A stretch of DNA of 64,000 nucleotides from JBPOFY01 sp049889815 (GTDB lineage: Bacteria; Verrucomicrobiota; Verrucomicrobiia; Opitutales; Coraliomargaritaceae). Numbering within the stretch: the first letter of the stretch is position 1; each line of letters opens with the position of its first letter. The translations under genes and the position numbers were made by a program. The notes under the pieces were generated by a model. That model saw nothing but the letters and a program-made list of their open reading frames with translations, was not told the DNA's origin and searched no databases. Positions 7,231 through 15,206 of this stretch are shown here, piece by piece. The stretch spans positions 1 through 64,000 of the forward strand of contig JBMHCR010000023.1 of the NCBI GenBank assembly GCA_049889815.1, read 5' to 3'.

Positions 7231-9285
7231 ATGACTCAGAAACTTTCACAGCTCGATTACTGCCCATCACGTTTTCAGGCGAAGCGTCGCATTTCCCGTT
7301 TCGTAGACGTGGGCGGTGTTGGCATTGGTGGCGATCATCCGATTCGTATCCAGTCGATGACTACAACGAATACACAGGATGTGGATGCCACAGTGAAACA
7401 AACACTCGCACTCGCCGAAGCGGGCTGCGAGATCGTGCGTATCACTGCGCCCAATAAAAAGGCTGCCGAAGCATTGGGTGAAATTTCCAAGAAGGTCCGC
7501 GCTGCAAAGTGCGATGTTCCACTAGTCGCCGATATCCACTTTCTCCCCTCGGCGGCAATGGAGGCTGCCAAGCACGTAGAGAAAGTGCGAATCAATCCCG
7601 GCAATTATGCTGACAAAAAAAAGTTCGCTATATTGGAATATACCGACGCTGCATATCAAGAGGAACTCGAGCGCCTACACGAGGCCTTCAGCCCAATCGT
7701 GCTACGTTGCAAAGAGCTCGGCCGTGCCATGCGTATCGGCACGAATCACGGATCCCTCTCCGACCGTATCATGAATCGCTTCGGCGACTCGCCACTCGGC
7801 ATGGTCGAGAGCGCGCTAGAGTTTATCCGCATCGCAGAGAGTCATGACTTCCAGAATATTTGCCTCTCGATGAAGGCAAGCAATCCGAAGGTGATGATTG
7901 CCGCTTACCGTCTGGCGGTCGCGCGGATGAACGAGGAGGGCATGAATTACCCACTACACCTTGGCGTAACTGAAGCGGGTGATGGCGAGGATGCACGCGT
8001 GAAAAGTGCGATTGGCATCGGCACCCTACTCAACGACGGACTTGGCGATACGATACGTGTTTCGCTGACCGAAGATCCGATCTACGAAGTGCCCGTCGCC
8101 CGTGACCTCGCGGATAAAGCCATGGCGCTTTGGAAGCAACAAAGCGACGCCGAGCTTTCTGACCCCAGCAAAGACGAAGTCGACCCATACGACTATCAGC
8201 GCCGCACCACGCGCGTGATCGAGCTTGGCAATGGCTGCAAGCTCGGTGGCGAAAGCGTGCCCGCTGTAATTGTTAAGACGCAGCACCCGACCTCCGCAGT
8301 CAACGAGATCATTCAGGATGTGTGCCGCACGCAGACCACGCTCAAGGATAGCAAGATCGAAGGTCTGCAACTGGAGATAAACTCACGCAAAGATCTGACT
8401 CATTTCGATTCGCTGCACGAGGCCCTACACTCGGTCGTTAAGGCATTCGTTCTCGAACTATGCGAAGCAGTTGACCTCAGTGATCTTGAGCAGCACAGAT
8501 GGCCGGAGGATGGGCTGGCGGGAATCACCATTTTGCAGGGCATCGAAAAAGAGGATGCCTACTACGCAGCGACCCTGTTACAGTTTTGCCGCGAAAAGAA
8601 ATTCAACTGCGCGATCGATTGCACTGCTGATGACTTGAAGGCGGAAATCGGCGCCCAGCTGCAGCCAATGGGATCGGCAAATTTAATCCTGACACGTAGC
8701 TCGCCCGCTAGCTCGTGTCACCCAACCGGCAGTTACCGAGCGCTTACCCAAGCAGCAGCCGATTTTGTTCCCGATGCGCCGATCTGGATACGCAACACGG
8801 CACACAACACGATGGAGCCGAAAGATTATTTTTCCGATCGCCTGCTCGAAAGCAGCATCCTAAGCGGTGGGGTTCTCTGCGATGGAATTGGCGACCTGAT
8901 CAGCATCGAAACCGAGCCGCTACTGGATAAAGCGACCACCCTCGCCTACAATATTCTGCAAGGCGCGCGTGCGCGTATTTCCAAAACGGAATTCGTTGCC
9001 TGCCCAAGCTGTGGACGCACCCTCTTCGATCTACAGACGGTGACTCAAAAGATTCGCAGCCGCACCGACCATCTCAAGGGGGTCACTATTGCGATCATGG
9101 GTTGTATCGTGAACGGTCCCGGCGAAATGGCGGACGCAGACTTCGGCTACGTCGGCGGCGCGCCCGGCAAGATTAACCTCTACGTCGGCAAGGAATGTGT
9201 GAAATACAACGTCCCCGCAACCGAAGCCTTAGATCGGCTGATCGATTTAATCAAAGAGCACGGCAAGTGGGTCGACGCCTCTTGA
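7231..9285 (+). CDS. ispG: 4-hydroxy-3-methylbut-2-enyl diphosphate synthase, long form
   Basis: The penultimate MEP-pathway enzyme, a [4Fe-4S] protein that reduces methylerythritol cyclodiphosphate to HMBPP. The N-terminal TIM barrel is clear (IRIQSMTTTNTQDVDAT near residue 40, RINPGN, GTNHGSLSDR). The C-terminal cluster domain has CPSCGRTLFD and IMGCIVNGPGEMADAD, giving three cluster cysteines and the conserved Glu. At 684 residues this is the long form, with an insert of roughly 250-300 residues between the two domains, known in chlamydiae, Bacteroidota, plants and relatives. The insert here contains an alpha/beta-rich segment with its own cysteines. It follows rseP after 70 bases and closes the cluster. 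Confidence 0.95.
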   Translation: MTQKLSQLDYCPSRFQAKRRISRFVDVGGVGIGGDHPIRIQSMTTTNTQDVDATVKQTLALAEAGCEIVRITAPNKKAAEALGEISKKVRAAKCDVPLVADIHFLPSAAMEAAKHVEKVRINPGNYADKKKFAILEYTDAAYQEELERLHEAFSPIVLRCKELGRAMRIGTNHGSLSDRIMNRFGDSPLGMVESALEFIRIAESHDFQNICLSMKASNPKVMIAAYRLAVARMNEEGMNYPLHLGVTEAGDGEDARVKSAIGIGTLLNDGLGDTIRVSLTEDPIYEVPVARDLADKAMALWKQQSDAELSDPSKDEVDPYDYQRRTTRVIELGNGCKLGGESVPAVIVKTQHPTSAVNEIIQDVCRTQTTLKDSKIEGLQLEINSRKDLTHFDSLHEALHSVVKAFVLELCEAVDLSDLEQHRWPEDGLAGITILQGIEKEDAYYAATLLQFCREKKFNCAIDCTADDLKAEIGAQLQPMGSANLILTRSSPASSCHPTGSYRALTQAAADFVPDAPIWIRNTAHNTMEPKDYFSDRLLESSILSGGVLCDGIGDLISIETEPLLDKATTLAYNILQGARARISKTEFVACPSCGRTLFDLQTVTQKIRSRTDHLKGVTIAIMGCIVNGPGEMADADFGYVGGAPGKINLYVGKECVKYNVPATEALDRLIDLIKEHGKWVDAS

Positions 9286-9335
9286 TGATCCCTTTGATCT
9301 AGCCATGGCGATAGGGCCGTTTAGCCATTAATTTT

Positions 9336-10226
9336 ATGAACAAATTACTACCAGTCGCCTACTTGATTTTTGCACAACCCCTTTTGTCTATCGGCGCAGA
9401 AAAGTCGGAATCATGGGATCTCGCTGCCACTTATACTGCTTCGACAGCGGTCTTCTATGGTTCTGTGGAAAAGTCGATTCCTGAGCCGAGATTCAAAACG
9501 GGTGTCATGGGTGTAGATGTTACCACTATCGAAGGGTATGAGTTACCGATGCAGGAGATCGTCTGGACCAAGGCTCGTGAGCTGACCTTTAATATCAGCG
9601 ATGCCTTTAAAGGCTCAACCGAGGAACGTATCGCAGCCTATCAACCTGATCATCGTTCAACCATCTGGACACATGTACAGAACGAAGCCGGGGATGTTTT
9701 TCTAGCACAGCCTGAAGCTCCGAATCCTCTGATCGATAACCTACAAACACGCGATGAAGGGCTCTTCTTTATCCGCTACTACCTCGGTTCGGATATCCCG
9801 GTCATCTACCATGTGCGCATGGGGCAAGACGCGCTGGATGATCTAACTGTTTTGCGTCAATTCATCGCCAACGGCGGCAGCGTCTCCATGGAGTCGCTTG
9901 TTTATCAGGCAGAGCAAGCAAAGATCGCAAAAGCTCAACGCGATGCAGCAGCTTATAAGGTTTTTGAAGACGAGTATTACAAAGTTCTCCGTATCCAAGA
10001 TCTGGATATTCGTGCAAACCTACTCGAAGACTTGATTCAGCGAATAGGTTTCAAAGGTCGCTGGGAATATTTCGCCTTTAAAAAGCGCTACATAGAACTT
10101 CACGGGCATGATCTATCGGAAGGCGATATTCCACGTAGCCCAACAGATGGCTTAGAAAAACTTTGGCACGACATTTCCGGCGAACTCGAGAAAATCGATG
10201 CCGTTAAAAGAGCACGGCGGCAATAG
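9336..10226 (+). CDS. Hypothetical secreted protein
   Basis: I do not recognise this 296-residue protein. It starts MNKLLPVAYLIFAQPLLSIGAEK, a signal peptide with a likely cleavage after residue 20, so it is exported. The mature part has a beta-rich first half that starts with the pattern ATYTASTAVFYGSVEKSI; that resembles the opening strand of netrin/TIMP-like OB domains (a tissue-inhibitor-type fold), but the usual cysteines are absent and the match is weak. The second half, from about residue 190, is helical and charged. It stands 50 bases downstream of ispG on the same strand and is convergent with the sugar kinase gene. No function is proposed. Confidence 0.75.
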   Translation: MNKLLPVAYLIFAQPLLSIGAEKSESWDLAATYTASTAVFYGSVEKSIPEPRFKTGVMGVDVTTIEGYELPMQEIVWTKARELTFNISDAFKGSTEERIAAYQPDHRSTIWTHVQNEAGDVFLAQPEAPNPLIDNLQTRDEGLFFIRYYLGSDIPVIYHVRMGQDALDDLTVLRQFIANGGSVSMESLVYQAEQAKIAKAQRDAAAYKVFEDEYYKVLRIQDLDIRANLLEDLIQRIGFKGRWEYFAFKKRYIELHGHDLSEGDIPRSPTDGLEKLWHDISGELEKIDAVKRARRQ

Positions 10227-10252
10227 TCGCCTGCGATCACCAAGGTTTCACC

Positions 10253-11221
10253 TTAGACCGTAAGCTCAGCACGGAGCGCTTGTTCAAGTTCTGCGGGCAA
10301 CCCCTCTTTAGACTCTTTGCATGCGAGGACGACCGCACCGACGATGGGTGTCATCAGGCGCTTCTTGATCATAATATCAGGGTTCGCGAGCTCGAGGGTA
10401 CGGGTGAAACGTGCGCGGAAGGATTCGGATTTTTCCAGTAACCCACCCATCAAGATGAGCGGTGCGATACCGAGCTTTGTTTTCTCATGCGTAACCACAA
10501 CTGCACGGACAAGCTCGTCGGCGGCGTGATTGAGAATCGCTTCAGCGGCTTCGTTACCGCTTTGAGCGAGCTGAATCACGGTAGGTGCAAGCGCGGAGAC
10601 CTGCGAATTGGAAATTTCGCCGTTCTTTACTTTTACCAGAATATCTTCAATCGATGCGCAATGCAGATGTCCGAGAATACTACGCTGCCAAGGACCTGAG
10701 GGGCGACGACCATCATGTTCTTGAAAGGCTGCCATGATTGCCTGCTGCCCGATCCATGAACCACTGCCCAAATCATCGTACATGGGGCCCCATCCACCCG
10801 TGCGGTGGATGTCTCCGAATTCGTCACGGCCGAGGCAAATTGAGCCCGTTCCGGCTACGAGCAGAATACCTGGGCGATTTGCAAGTGCTCCGATCAGAGC
10901 GATATGTGCATCGGATATCAGGGTTGGTTTCTCTGTCGGCACTGGCTTGAGATTGACCAACATCTTGCGGATCTCTTTTTTATTTTCGGTAGATGCCGCG
11001 CCCGCGAGTCCGTAGCAGGAAGAAATGTACTCCACATCTTTAGGGAGGTCGACAAAGGTTAGATCCATCAGCAGTTGCAAATTCTCTAAGAGATTCTCCA
11101 TGCTAACTTGTTGTACATTTGACGGGCCAACGACCGCACGCCCCAAGACTTCGCCAGTTTCCGATACCAACAAGCTACGCGTGCGGGTGCCTCCTCCATC
11201 AATGCCTAAGTACGCTTTCAT
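10253..11221 (-). CDS. BadF/BcrA-type sugar kinase, N-acetylglucosamine kinase-like
   Basis: A 322-residue ASKHA-fold ATPase. The phosphate-1 motif GIDGGGTRTRSLL starts at residue 6, the adenosine/phosphate-2 region reads LLVAGTGSICLGR near 119-131, and ILMGGLL supplies the last nucleotide loop. Proteins of this size with the GGGT loop are typically N-acetylglucosamine or glucosamine kinases (NAGK-like) rather than the two-subunit benzoyl-CoA reductase activators, which carry cluster-binding cysteines that I do not see here. It would phosphorylate an amino sugar or hexose in the cytosol. It is the last gene of a minus-strand run with the SDR and the AraC regulator, so it may belong to the adjacent sugar locus, but the exact substrate is open. 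Confidence 0.75.
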   Translation of the reverse strand: MKAYLGIDGGGTRTRSLLVSETGEVLGRAVVGPSNVQQVSMENLLENLQLLMDLTFVDLPKDVEYISSCYGLAGAASTENKKEIRKMLVNLKPVPTEKPTLISDAHIALIGALANRPGILLVAGTGSICLGRDEFGDIHRTGGWGPMYDDLGSGSWIGQQAIMAAFQEHDGRRPSGPWQRSILGHLHCASIEDILVKVKNGEISNSQVSALAPTVIQLAQSGNEAAEAILNHAADELVRAVVVTHEKTKLGIAPLILMGGLLEKSESFRARFTRTLELANPDIMIKKRLMTPIVGAVVLACKESKEGLPAELEQALRAELTV

Positions 11222-11290
11222 CAGTAAATCGTATACACGACCTCTCGCCCAACATACAAGGCAGGGAAATAAAAAGATAAGTGCCGAATG

Positions 11291-11977
11291 CTACCACGGC
11301 AACACGTCACCGTTCTCAGTGAGAAAAGATCCGCTTCGCTCACTCGTAAGCCCAGAAATGGTATTCGAAATACTCGCCACAGCTTCCTCGACGGTGGCTG
11401 TAGCACACTCGCCTCCCATATCCGTCTGCACCCAGCCAGGACTGATTGCTGCGACGACGACGCCTTGCTCCTCCAACTTCACAGCGAGGCGGTGGGTCAA
11501 AATATTCAAGGCATGCTTGCTCGCAGCGTAAGCGTCGAGACCGACGGTCGGGTTGATATTCAATTCAGCCGACCCCATCCCGGATGTCATATTGATCAAC
11601 TTCGACCCATTCGAAAGCTTCGACGAAAGCGCCTGTGCCAGCAACATCGGAGCCACGGAGTTGATCCGGAAGTGCCACTCGAAATAATCGAAGGTCCACT
11701 CAGCAGGTTCAACCTCCGAACAGACACCCGCGTTGTTAATCACAACATCCAGCGAATCGACCGCTACTGCCGCAGCAAAGCGTTTAATCGATGTCTCATC
11801 ACCGAGGTTCAAGGCTAGCACCTTGAGTGTCTCACCGTAGTTTTCGATCAGCGCCTTTAACGAATCGGCTCCGGTATCACGCACCCCAGCGACGACCGTG
11901 TTGCCCTGCTCCAAGTGGTATTTCAGTAGTCCGAGCCCAATTCCACGATTGGCACCTGTGATCAAAATATTTGCCAT
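11291..11977 (-). CDS. Short-chain dehydrogenase/reductase (C-factor-like)
   Basis: A 228-residue classical SDR. TGANRGIG at residues 7-14 binds the nucleotide, NNAG stabilises the core sheet, and YAASK is the catalytic Tyr-x-x-x-Lys, with a Ser in the preceding MTSGMGS strand. Family resemblance is closest to the CsgA/C-factor-like subgroup, which are short NAD(P)-dependent reductases of mostly unknown substrate. It lies between the kinase and the AraC gene on the same strand with gaps of about 60-70 bases. Whether it takes part in the sugar route encoded on the other strand is not evident from sequence. Confidence 0.85.
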   Translation of the reverse strand: MANILITGANRGIGLGLLKYHLEQGNTVVAGVRDTGADSLKALIENYGETLKVLALNLGDETSIKRFAAAVAVDSLDVVINNAGVCSEVEPAEWTFDYFEWHFRINSVAPMLLAQALSSKLSNGSKLINMTSGMGSAELNINPTVGLDAYAASKHALNILTHRLAVKLEEQGVVVAAISPGWVQTDMGGECATATVEEAVASISNTISGLTSERSGSFLTENGDVLPW

Positions 11978-12032
11978 GCCCCATCACCCTATAAGTGCGA
12001 GGAAACTTCAACAGTAAATCCCAGTAGATCCA

Positions 12033-12896
12033 TTATCGTTGCGCGAATTGCTTAGGCGAAAGTCCGAAAGTTTTCTTGAAGACTCTCGAAAAGTGAAAGG
12101 GATCGTCAAATCCAACATCCGCCGCAGCCGCCTTCACCGAGGCATTACCGAAGCGTAGTGCCTCAGCAGCAGACTCCATCTTCATTCGGATCAAAAATTG
12201 ATACGGCCCCTCCCCAGTATGCTTCTTGAAGAGTCGCGATAAATACGCACGGTCCACATGACAAACTTCGCTCACTTCTTTCATACTGTGCAAGGTCTTG
12301 AAATGATCGTAGATGTACTCACGGCAGCGCTGGTAAGTCTCAAAACTGTGATGCAAAGGTAGTGCCGTGGGACGCACATCCTGACCAATACGCAGGAGTA
12401 GCGAGCGCATCAACAAGGTGCTCATTTCCTTCGCTGTCGCTTTCGGGTAACGGCTGCAATCCAAAATCTGTTCATACATTCCCTGCACCCAGCGGGTCGG
12501 CATCACAAACAAGGGCTCGCGGCCGGCTAGTCCATTTGCTTCCAGTTCTTGAGCTGCCTGTGAACCACTGAAATCCACAAAATACTTTACTGGTGGCTCA
12601 TTGCCCAAAGCCTTCAATGCAAACTTTGCACCTGGGGTATAGGTGAAAATACTCCCTGGGCCAAGCTCATGACGGCTGCTCTCAAAAGTCAGCTCAAAGC
12701 TACCGCTAAGGACCAATTCCACCGCAAAATAATCAAATCCATCACGATTGAGCACATAATCGGAAGCACAATCCTCCCTCCCCGCACAAGTGAGTACAAG
12801 TGGGTCTTTAGACTCGGGCGCAAGATCTAGAAACAAATAGCGACTCTGCACCACCTGCCTCGAGAGGAACTCCTGACTTTTTTTAGGCGAGGCCAT
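12033..12896 (-). CDS. AraC-family transcriptional regulator
   Basis: A 287-residue regulator with an N-terminal cupin-like sensor (about 1-170; it contains ELTFESSRHELGPGSIFTYTPG) and a C-terminal double helix-turn-helix. The last hundred residues contain the expected AraC pattern: HVDRAYLSRLFKKHTGEGP for the first helix pair and VGFDDPFHFSRVFKKTFG for the second. The ATG at 12896 is preferred; a TTG three codons upstream is possible. It is transcribed divergently from the aldo/keto reductase gene across 114 bases that hold two ATCCAT direct repeats, so it probably senses a sugar and activates that three-gene run, and may control its own gene too. The inducer is not known. Confidence 0.9.
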   Translation of the reverse strand: MASPKKSQEFLSRQVVQSRYLFLDLAPESKDPLVLTCAGREDCASDYVLNRDGFDYFAVELVLSGSFELTFESSRHELGPGSIFTYTPGAKFALKALGNEPPVKYFVDFSGSQAAQELEANGLAGREPLFVMPTRWVQGMYEQILDCSRYPKATAKEMSTLLMRSLLLRIGQDVRPTALPLHHSFETYQRCREYIYDHFKTLHSMKEVSEVCHVDRAYLSRLFKKHTGEGPYQFLIRMKMESAAEALRFGNASVKAAAADVGFDDPFHFSRVFKKTFGLSPKQFAQR

Positions 12897-12909
12897 TGAA
12901 GTCAAAAAT

Positions 12910-12956
12910 ATCCATTATTAGATCAAAGCTGTCTATTCCAAAATCCATAGAAAATC
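12910..12956. promoter_or_regulatory. Candidate AraC-family operator (direct repeats)
   Basis: Two copies of ATCCAT (12910-12915 and 12943-12948), each followed after a few bases by an A-rich ATC or AGATC, lie 33 bases apart, close to three helical turns, so they would face the same side of the DNA. They are in the divergent space between the regulator and the aldo/keto reductase gene. Direct-repeat half-sites are typical for AraC proteins. Binding is inferred. Confidence 0.45.
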
Positions 12957-13010
12957 TATATGATCCGACTTTTCTCTATTTGCAGCGCCCCACAAACACC
13001 ATTCCTTTTC

Positions 13011-14021
13011 ATGCCCATCCAACTTCCAAAAATCGTTTTCGGTTCCAGCGCCCTCGGCAATCTATACGAGGCCGTGCCCTATGAAACGAAGCTCCGGATC
13101 GTTGAAGAATGGATCAAACAGCAGCGCCCGCTTACTGTAATCGACTCCGCTGGCAAATACGGCGCCGGGCTTTCCCTGGAATGCATTGGCAAATGCCTCA
13201 AAGATTTGAATGTTTCGCCGGACGATGTGCTCATCAGCAATAAACTCGGTTGGAAGCGCGTGCCACTATCCACTCCAGAACCAACCTTCGAAAAGGGCGT
13301 ATGGATGGATCTTGAACACGACGCCGAGCAGCACATCAGCTACGATGGCATCCTCGAATGCTACGAGCAGGGCAACGAGCTCCTCGGCGACTACGAAGCG
13401 AGTCTTCTATCGGTACACGATCCAGACGAATACATTGCCGCTGCTGACACCCCCGAGGCTGCCGAGCAGTCGTATCAAGACATACTCGCAGCTTACAAAG
13501 CCCTCGCCGAACTCAAAGCGGCCGGCAAAGCTCACGGCATCGGCGTCGGTTCCAAGGACTGGACGATCATCAAACGCCTCTTCAACGACGGTGTGCCACT
13601 CGACTGGGTGATGTTTGCCAACACCTTCACTCTTTACGACTATCCCGCTGCGGTGCTCGACTTCATGACTGAGCTTCACAAAGCGGGCGTCACGATGATC
13701 AACTCAGCAGTGTTCAACGCGGGCTTCCTGATCGGCGGCAAATTCTTCAACTACGAAGTGATCACCCCCGAAAGTCACCCGCAAGTCTTTAATTGGCGTA
13801 AACGTTTCCAAGCACTTTGCGAAACGCACGGAATCACACCTGCCCTCGCTTGCTGCCAGTTTGGTCTGTCCGCACCCGGTATTGAAGCACTGGCGCTCAA
13901 CACCAGCAAACCAAGTCGCGTTGCCGACAACGTCGCACTCGTAAACCACCCAGTGCCCACCGCATTCTGGCAAGCGATGAAGGACAATGATCTCCTCGCC
14001 AAAGACTATCCGTATCTATAG
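13011..14021 (+). CDS. Aldo/keto reductase, L-galactose / D-threo-aldose 1-dehydrogenase type
   Basis: A 336-residue AKR. The catalytic set is visible: Asp in VIDSAG, Tyr in KYGAGLS four residues on, Lys in SNKLGWK and His in SVHDPDEY. The sequence is of the subgroup that oxidises aldoses at C1 to lactones with NAD(P) (L-galactose dehydrogenase, L-fucose/D-threo-aldose dehydrogenase, pyridoxal dehydrogenase) rather than a classical aldehyde reductase. The ATG at 13011 begins MPIQLPKIVFGSS, the usual AKR opening; the in-frame ATG at 12960 would add 17 residues overlapping the operator. Next come a zinc-type dehydrogenase and a tagaturonate epimerase, and a C1-oxidised L-galactose fits as input to those two. 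The substrate is inferred from this context. Confidence 0.85.
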   Translation: MPIQLPKIVFGSSALGNLYEAVPYETKLRIVEEWIKQQRPLTVIDSAGKYGAGLSLECIGKCLKDLNVSPDDVLISNKLGWKRVPLSTPEPTFEKGVWMDLEHDAEQHISYDGILECYEQGNELLGDYEASLLSVHDPDEYIAAADTPEAAEQSYQDILAAYKALAELKAAGKAHGIGVGSKDWTIIKRLFNDGVPLDWVMFANTFTLYDYPAAVLDFMTELHKAGVTMINSAVFNAGFLIGGKFFNYEVITPESHPQVFNWRKRFQALCETHGITPALACCQFGLSAPGIEALALNTSKPSRVADNVALVNHPVPTAFWQAMKDNDLLAKDYPYL

Positions 14022-14083
14022 GGTTTCTCTTTCAACTTTTAACAAATACCCACTACCCACTTTCCACTATCCACTTCAACAAA

Positions 14084-15103
14084 ATGAAAGCCATCATCAT
14101 CACCGAACCCAACAAAGCAGAACTCGTCGACGTCCAGGAGCCGGCAGCTCCAGGCGCAGGAGAAGTTCAACTCAAGATTCAACAAGTGGGCTACTGCGGT
14201 TCTGACCTCACCTCCTTCCGCGGACTGAACCCGATGGTGAGCTACCCGCGCATTCCTGGCCACGAAATTGGTGCAACGATTGCAGCGATCGGCGACGATG
14301 TGCCCGAACAGTGGCAAATTGGGCAAAAGGTCCTCGTATCGCCTTATTCTAGTCAACCTGACAGTTGGCCTTCCATGCACGGCCGCCCCAACACCTGCCC
14401 ACACAACCAAACCATGGGTGTGCAACGCGACGGTGCGATGACCGAGCGCATCAATGTTCCGCACGAAAAGCTCTTTACTTCAGACAAGCTCAGCCTCGAA
14501 GAAATGGCGCTGGTTGAACCCCTCACCGTCGGATTCCACGCTGTGGCACGCGGCGAGGTGACCGAGACAGATGCCGTCGTGGTTTTCGGTTGCGGCGCGA
14601 TCGGTCTTGGCGTGATCGCTGGTGCCTCAGCACGCAAAGCCCGCGTAATCGCTGTCGATATCGACGACGAAAAGCTCGCACTCGCAAAGCGCTGTGGCGC
14701 GACTGACACCGTTAACTCGATGACAGAAAATCTTCACGAACGTCTCCAAGAGATGACCGATGGTCATGGTCCGAGTGTAATGATTGAAGCCGTGGGTCTC
14801 CCACAAACCTTCAAGGCTTGCATCGAAGAAGTCTGCTTTGCAGGTCGTGTAGTGTATATCGGATACGCCAAGGCCGAGGTCGCTTACGAAACCAAATACT
14901 TTGTCATGAAGGAGCTCGACATCCGCGGCTCCCGCAATGCCCTCCCTGCCGACTTCGAAGCAGTGATCGCCCACCTCGAAAGCGGCGTATTCCCAACCGG
15001 GGAGGTCGTCACCAAGACCGTGTCAATCGAGGAAGCTCCCGCAGCACTCTCAGCATGGAGCGACAACCCAGGCGAAATCACCAAAATCCACGTCAAATTT
15101 TAA
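14084..15103 (+). CDS. Zinc-type alcohol dehydrogenase, predicted aldonate (L-galactonate) 5-dehydrogenase
   Basis: A 339-residue medium-chain dehydrogenase. The catalytic zinc site is present (Cys in YCGSDL, His-Glu in PGHEIGA), as are the Rossmann motif GCGAIGLG and a Glu in LVEPLTVG. The structural-zinc loop is not: where relatives have four cysteines before and in GRxNxC, this protein has YSSQPDSWPSMHGRPNTC, with only the last cysteine. Relatives such as RspB, GatD and LgoD oxidise polyols or aldonates. L-galactonate 5-dehydrogenase makes D-tagaturonate, which is exactly the substrate of the enzyme encoded next, so that role is the best inference. The start follows a CCACTA-type repeat, 62 bases after the AKR gene. 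Confidence 0.85.
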   Translation: MKAIIITEPNKAELVDVQEPAAPGAGEVQLKIQQVGYCGSDLTSFRGLNPMVSYPRIPGHEIGATIAAIGDDVPEQWQIGQKVLVSPYSSQPDSWPSMHGRPNTCPHNQTMGVQRDGAMTERINVPHEKLFTSDKLSLEEMALVEPLTVGFHAVARGEVTETDAVVVFGCGAIGLGVIAGASARKARVIAVDIDDEKLALAKRCGATDTVNSMTENLHERLQEMTDGHGPSVMIEAVGLPQTFKACIEEVCFAGRVVYIGYAKAEVAYETKYFVMKELDIRGSRNALPADFEAVIAHLESGVFPTGEVVTKTVSIEEAPAALSAWSDNPGEITKIHVKF

Positions 15104-15114
15104 TCCATCCAAAA

Positions 15115-15178
15115 CATTTTAATTTTAATCGCACTCTTAATCGTAATAGGCAGATAAATTAGGAGTAAGATTAAGACT
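15115..15178. repeat. AT-rich ATTAAGA-type intergenic repeat
   Basis: The spacer before the epimerase gene contains inverted CTCTTAATC and GATTAAGAC segments and the string GGAGTAAGATTAAGA. Related strings lie at 45648-45690 (before the DUF58 gene), 35390-35415 (before der), 23580-23600, 21234-21247 and 77-95. They look like a dispersed family of short palindromic or tandem elements. Confidence 0.45.
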
Positions 15179-15206
15179 TCCAAACAACCTTAGAATACTA
15201 CCCGAA

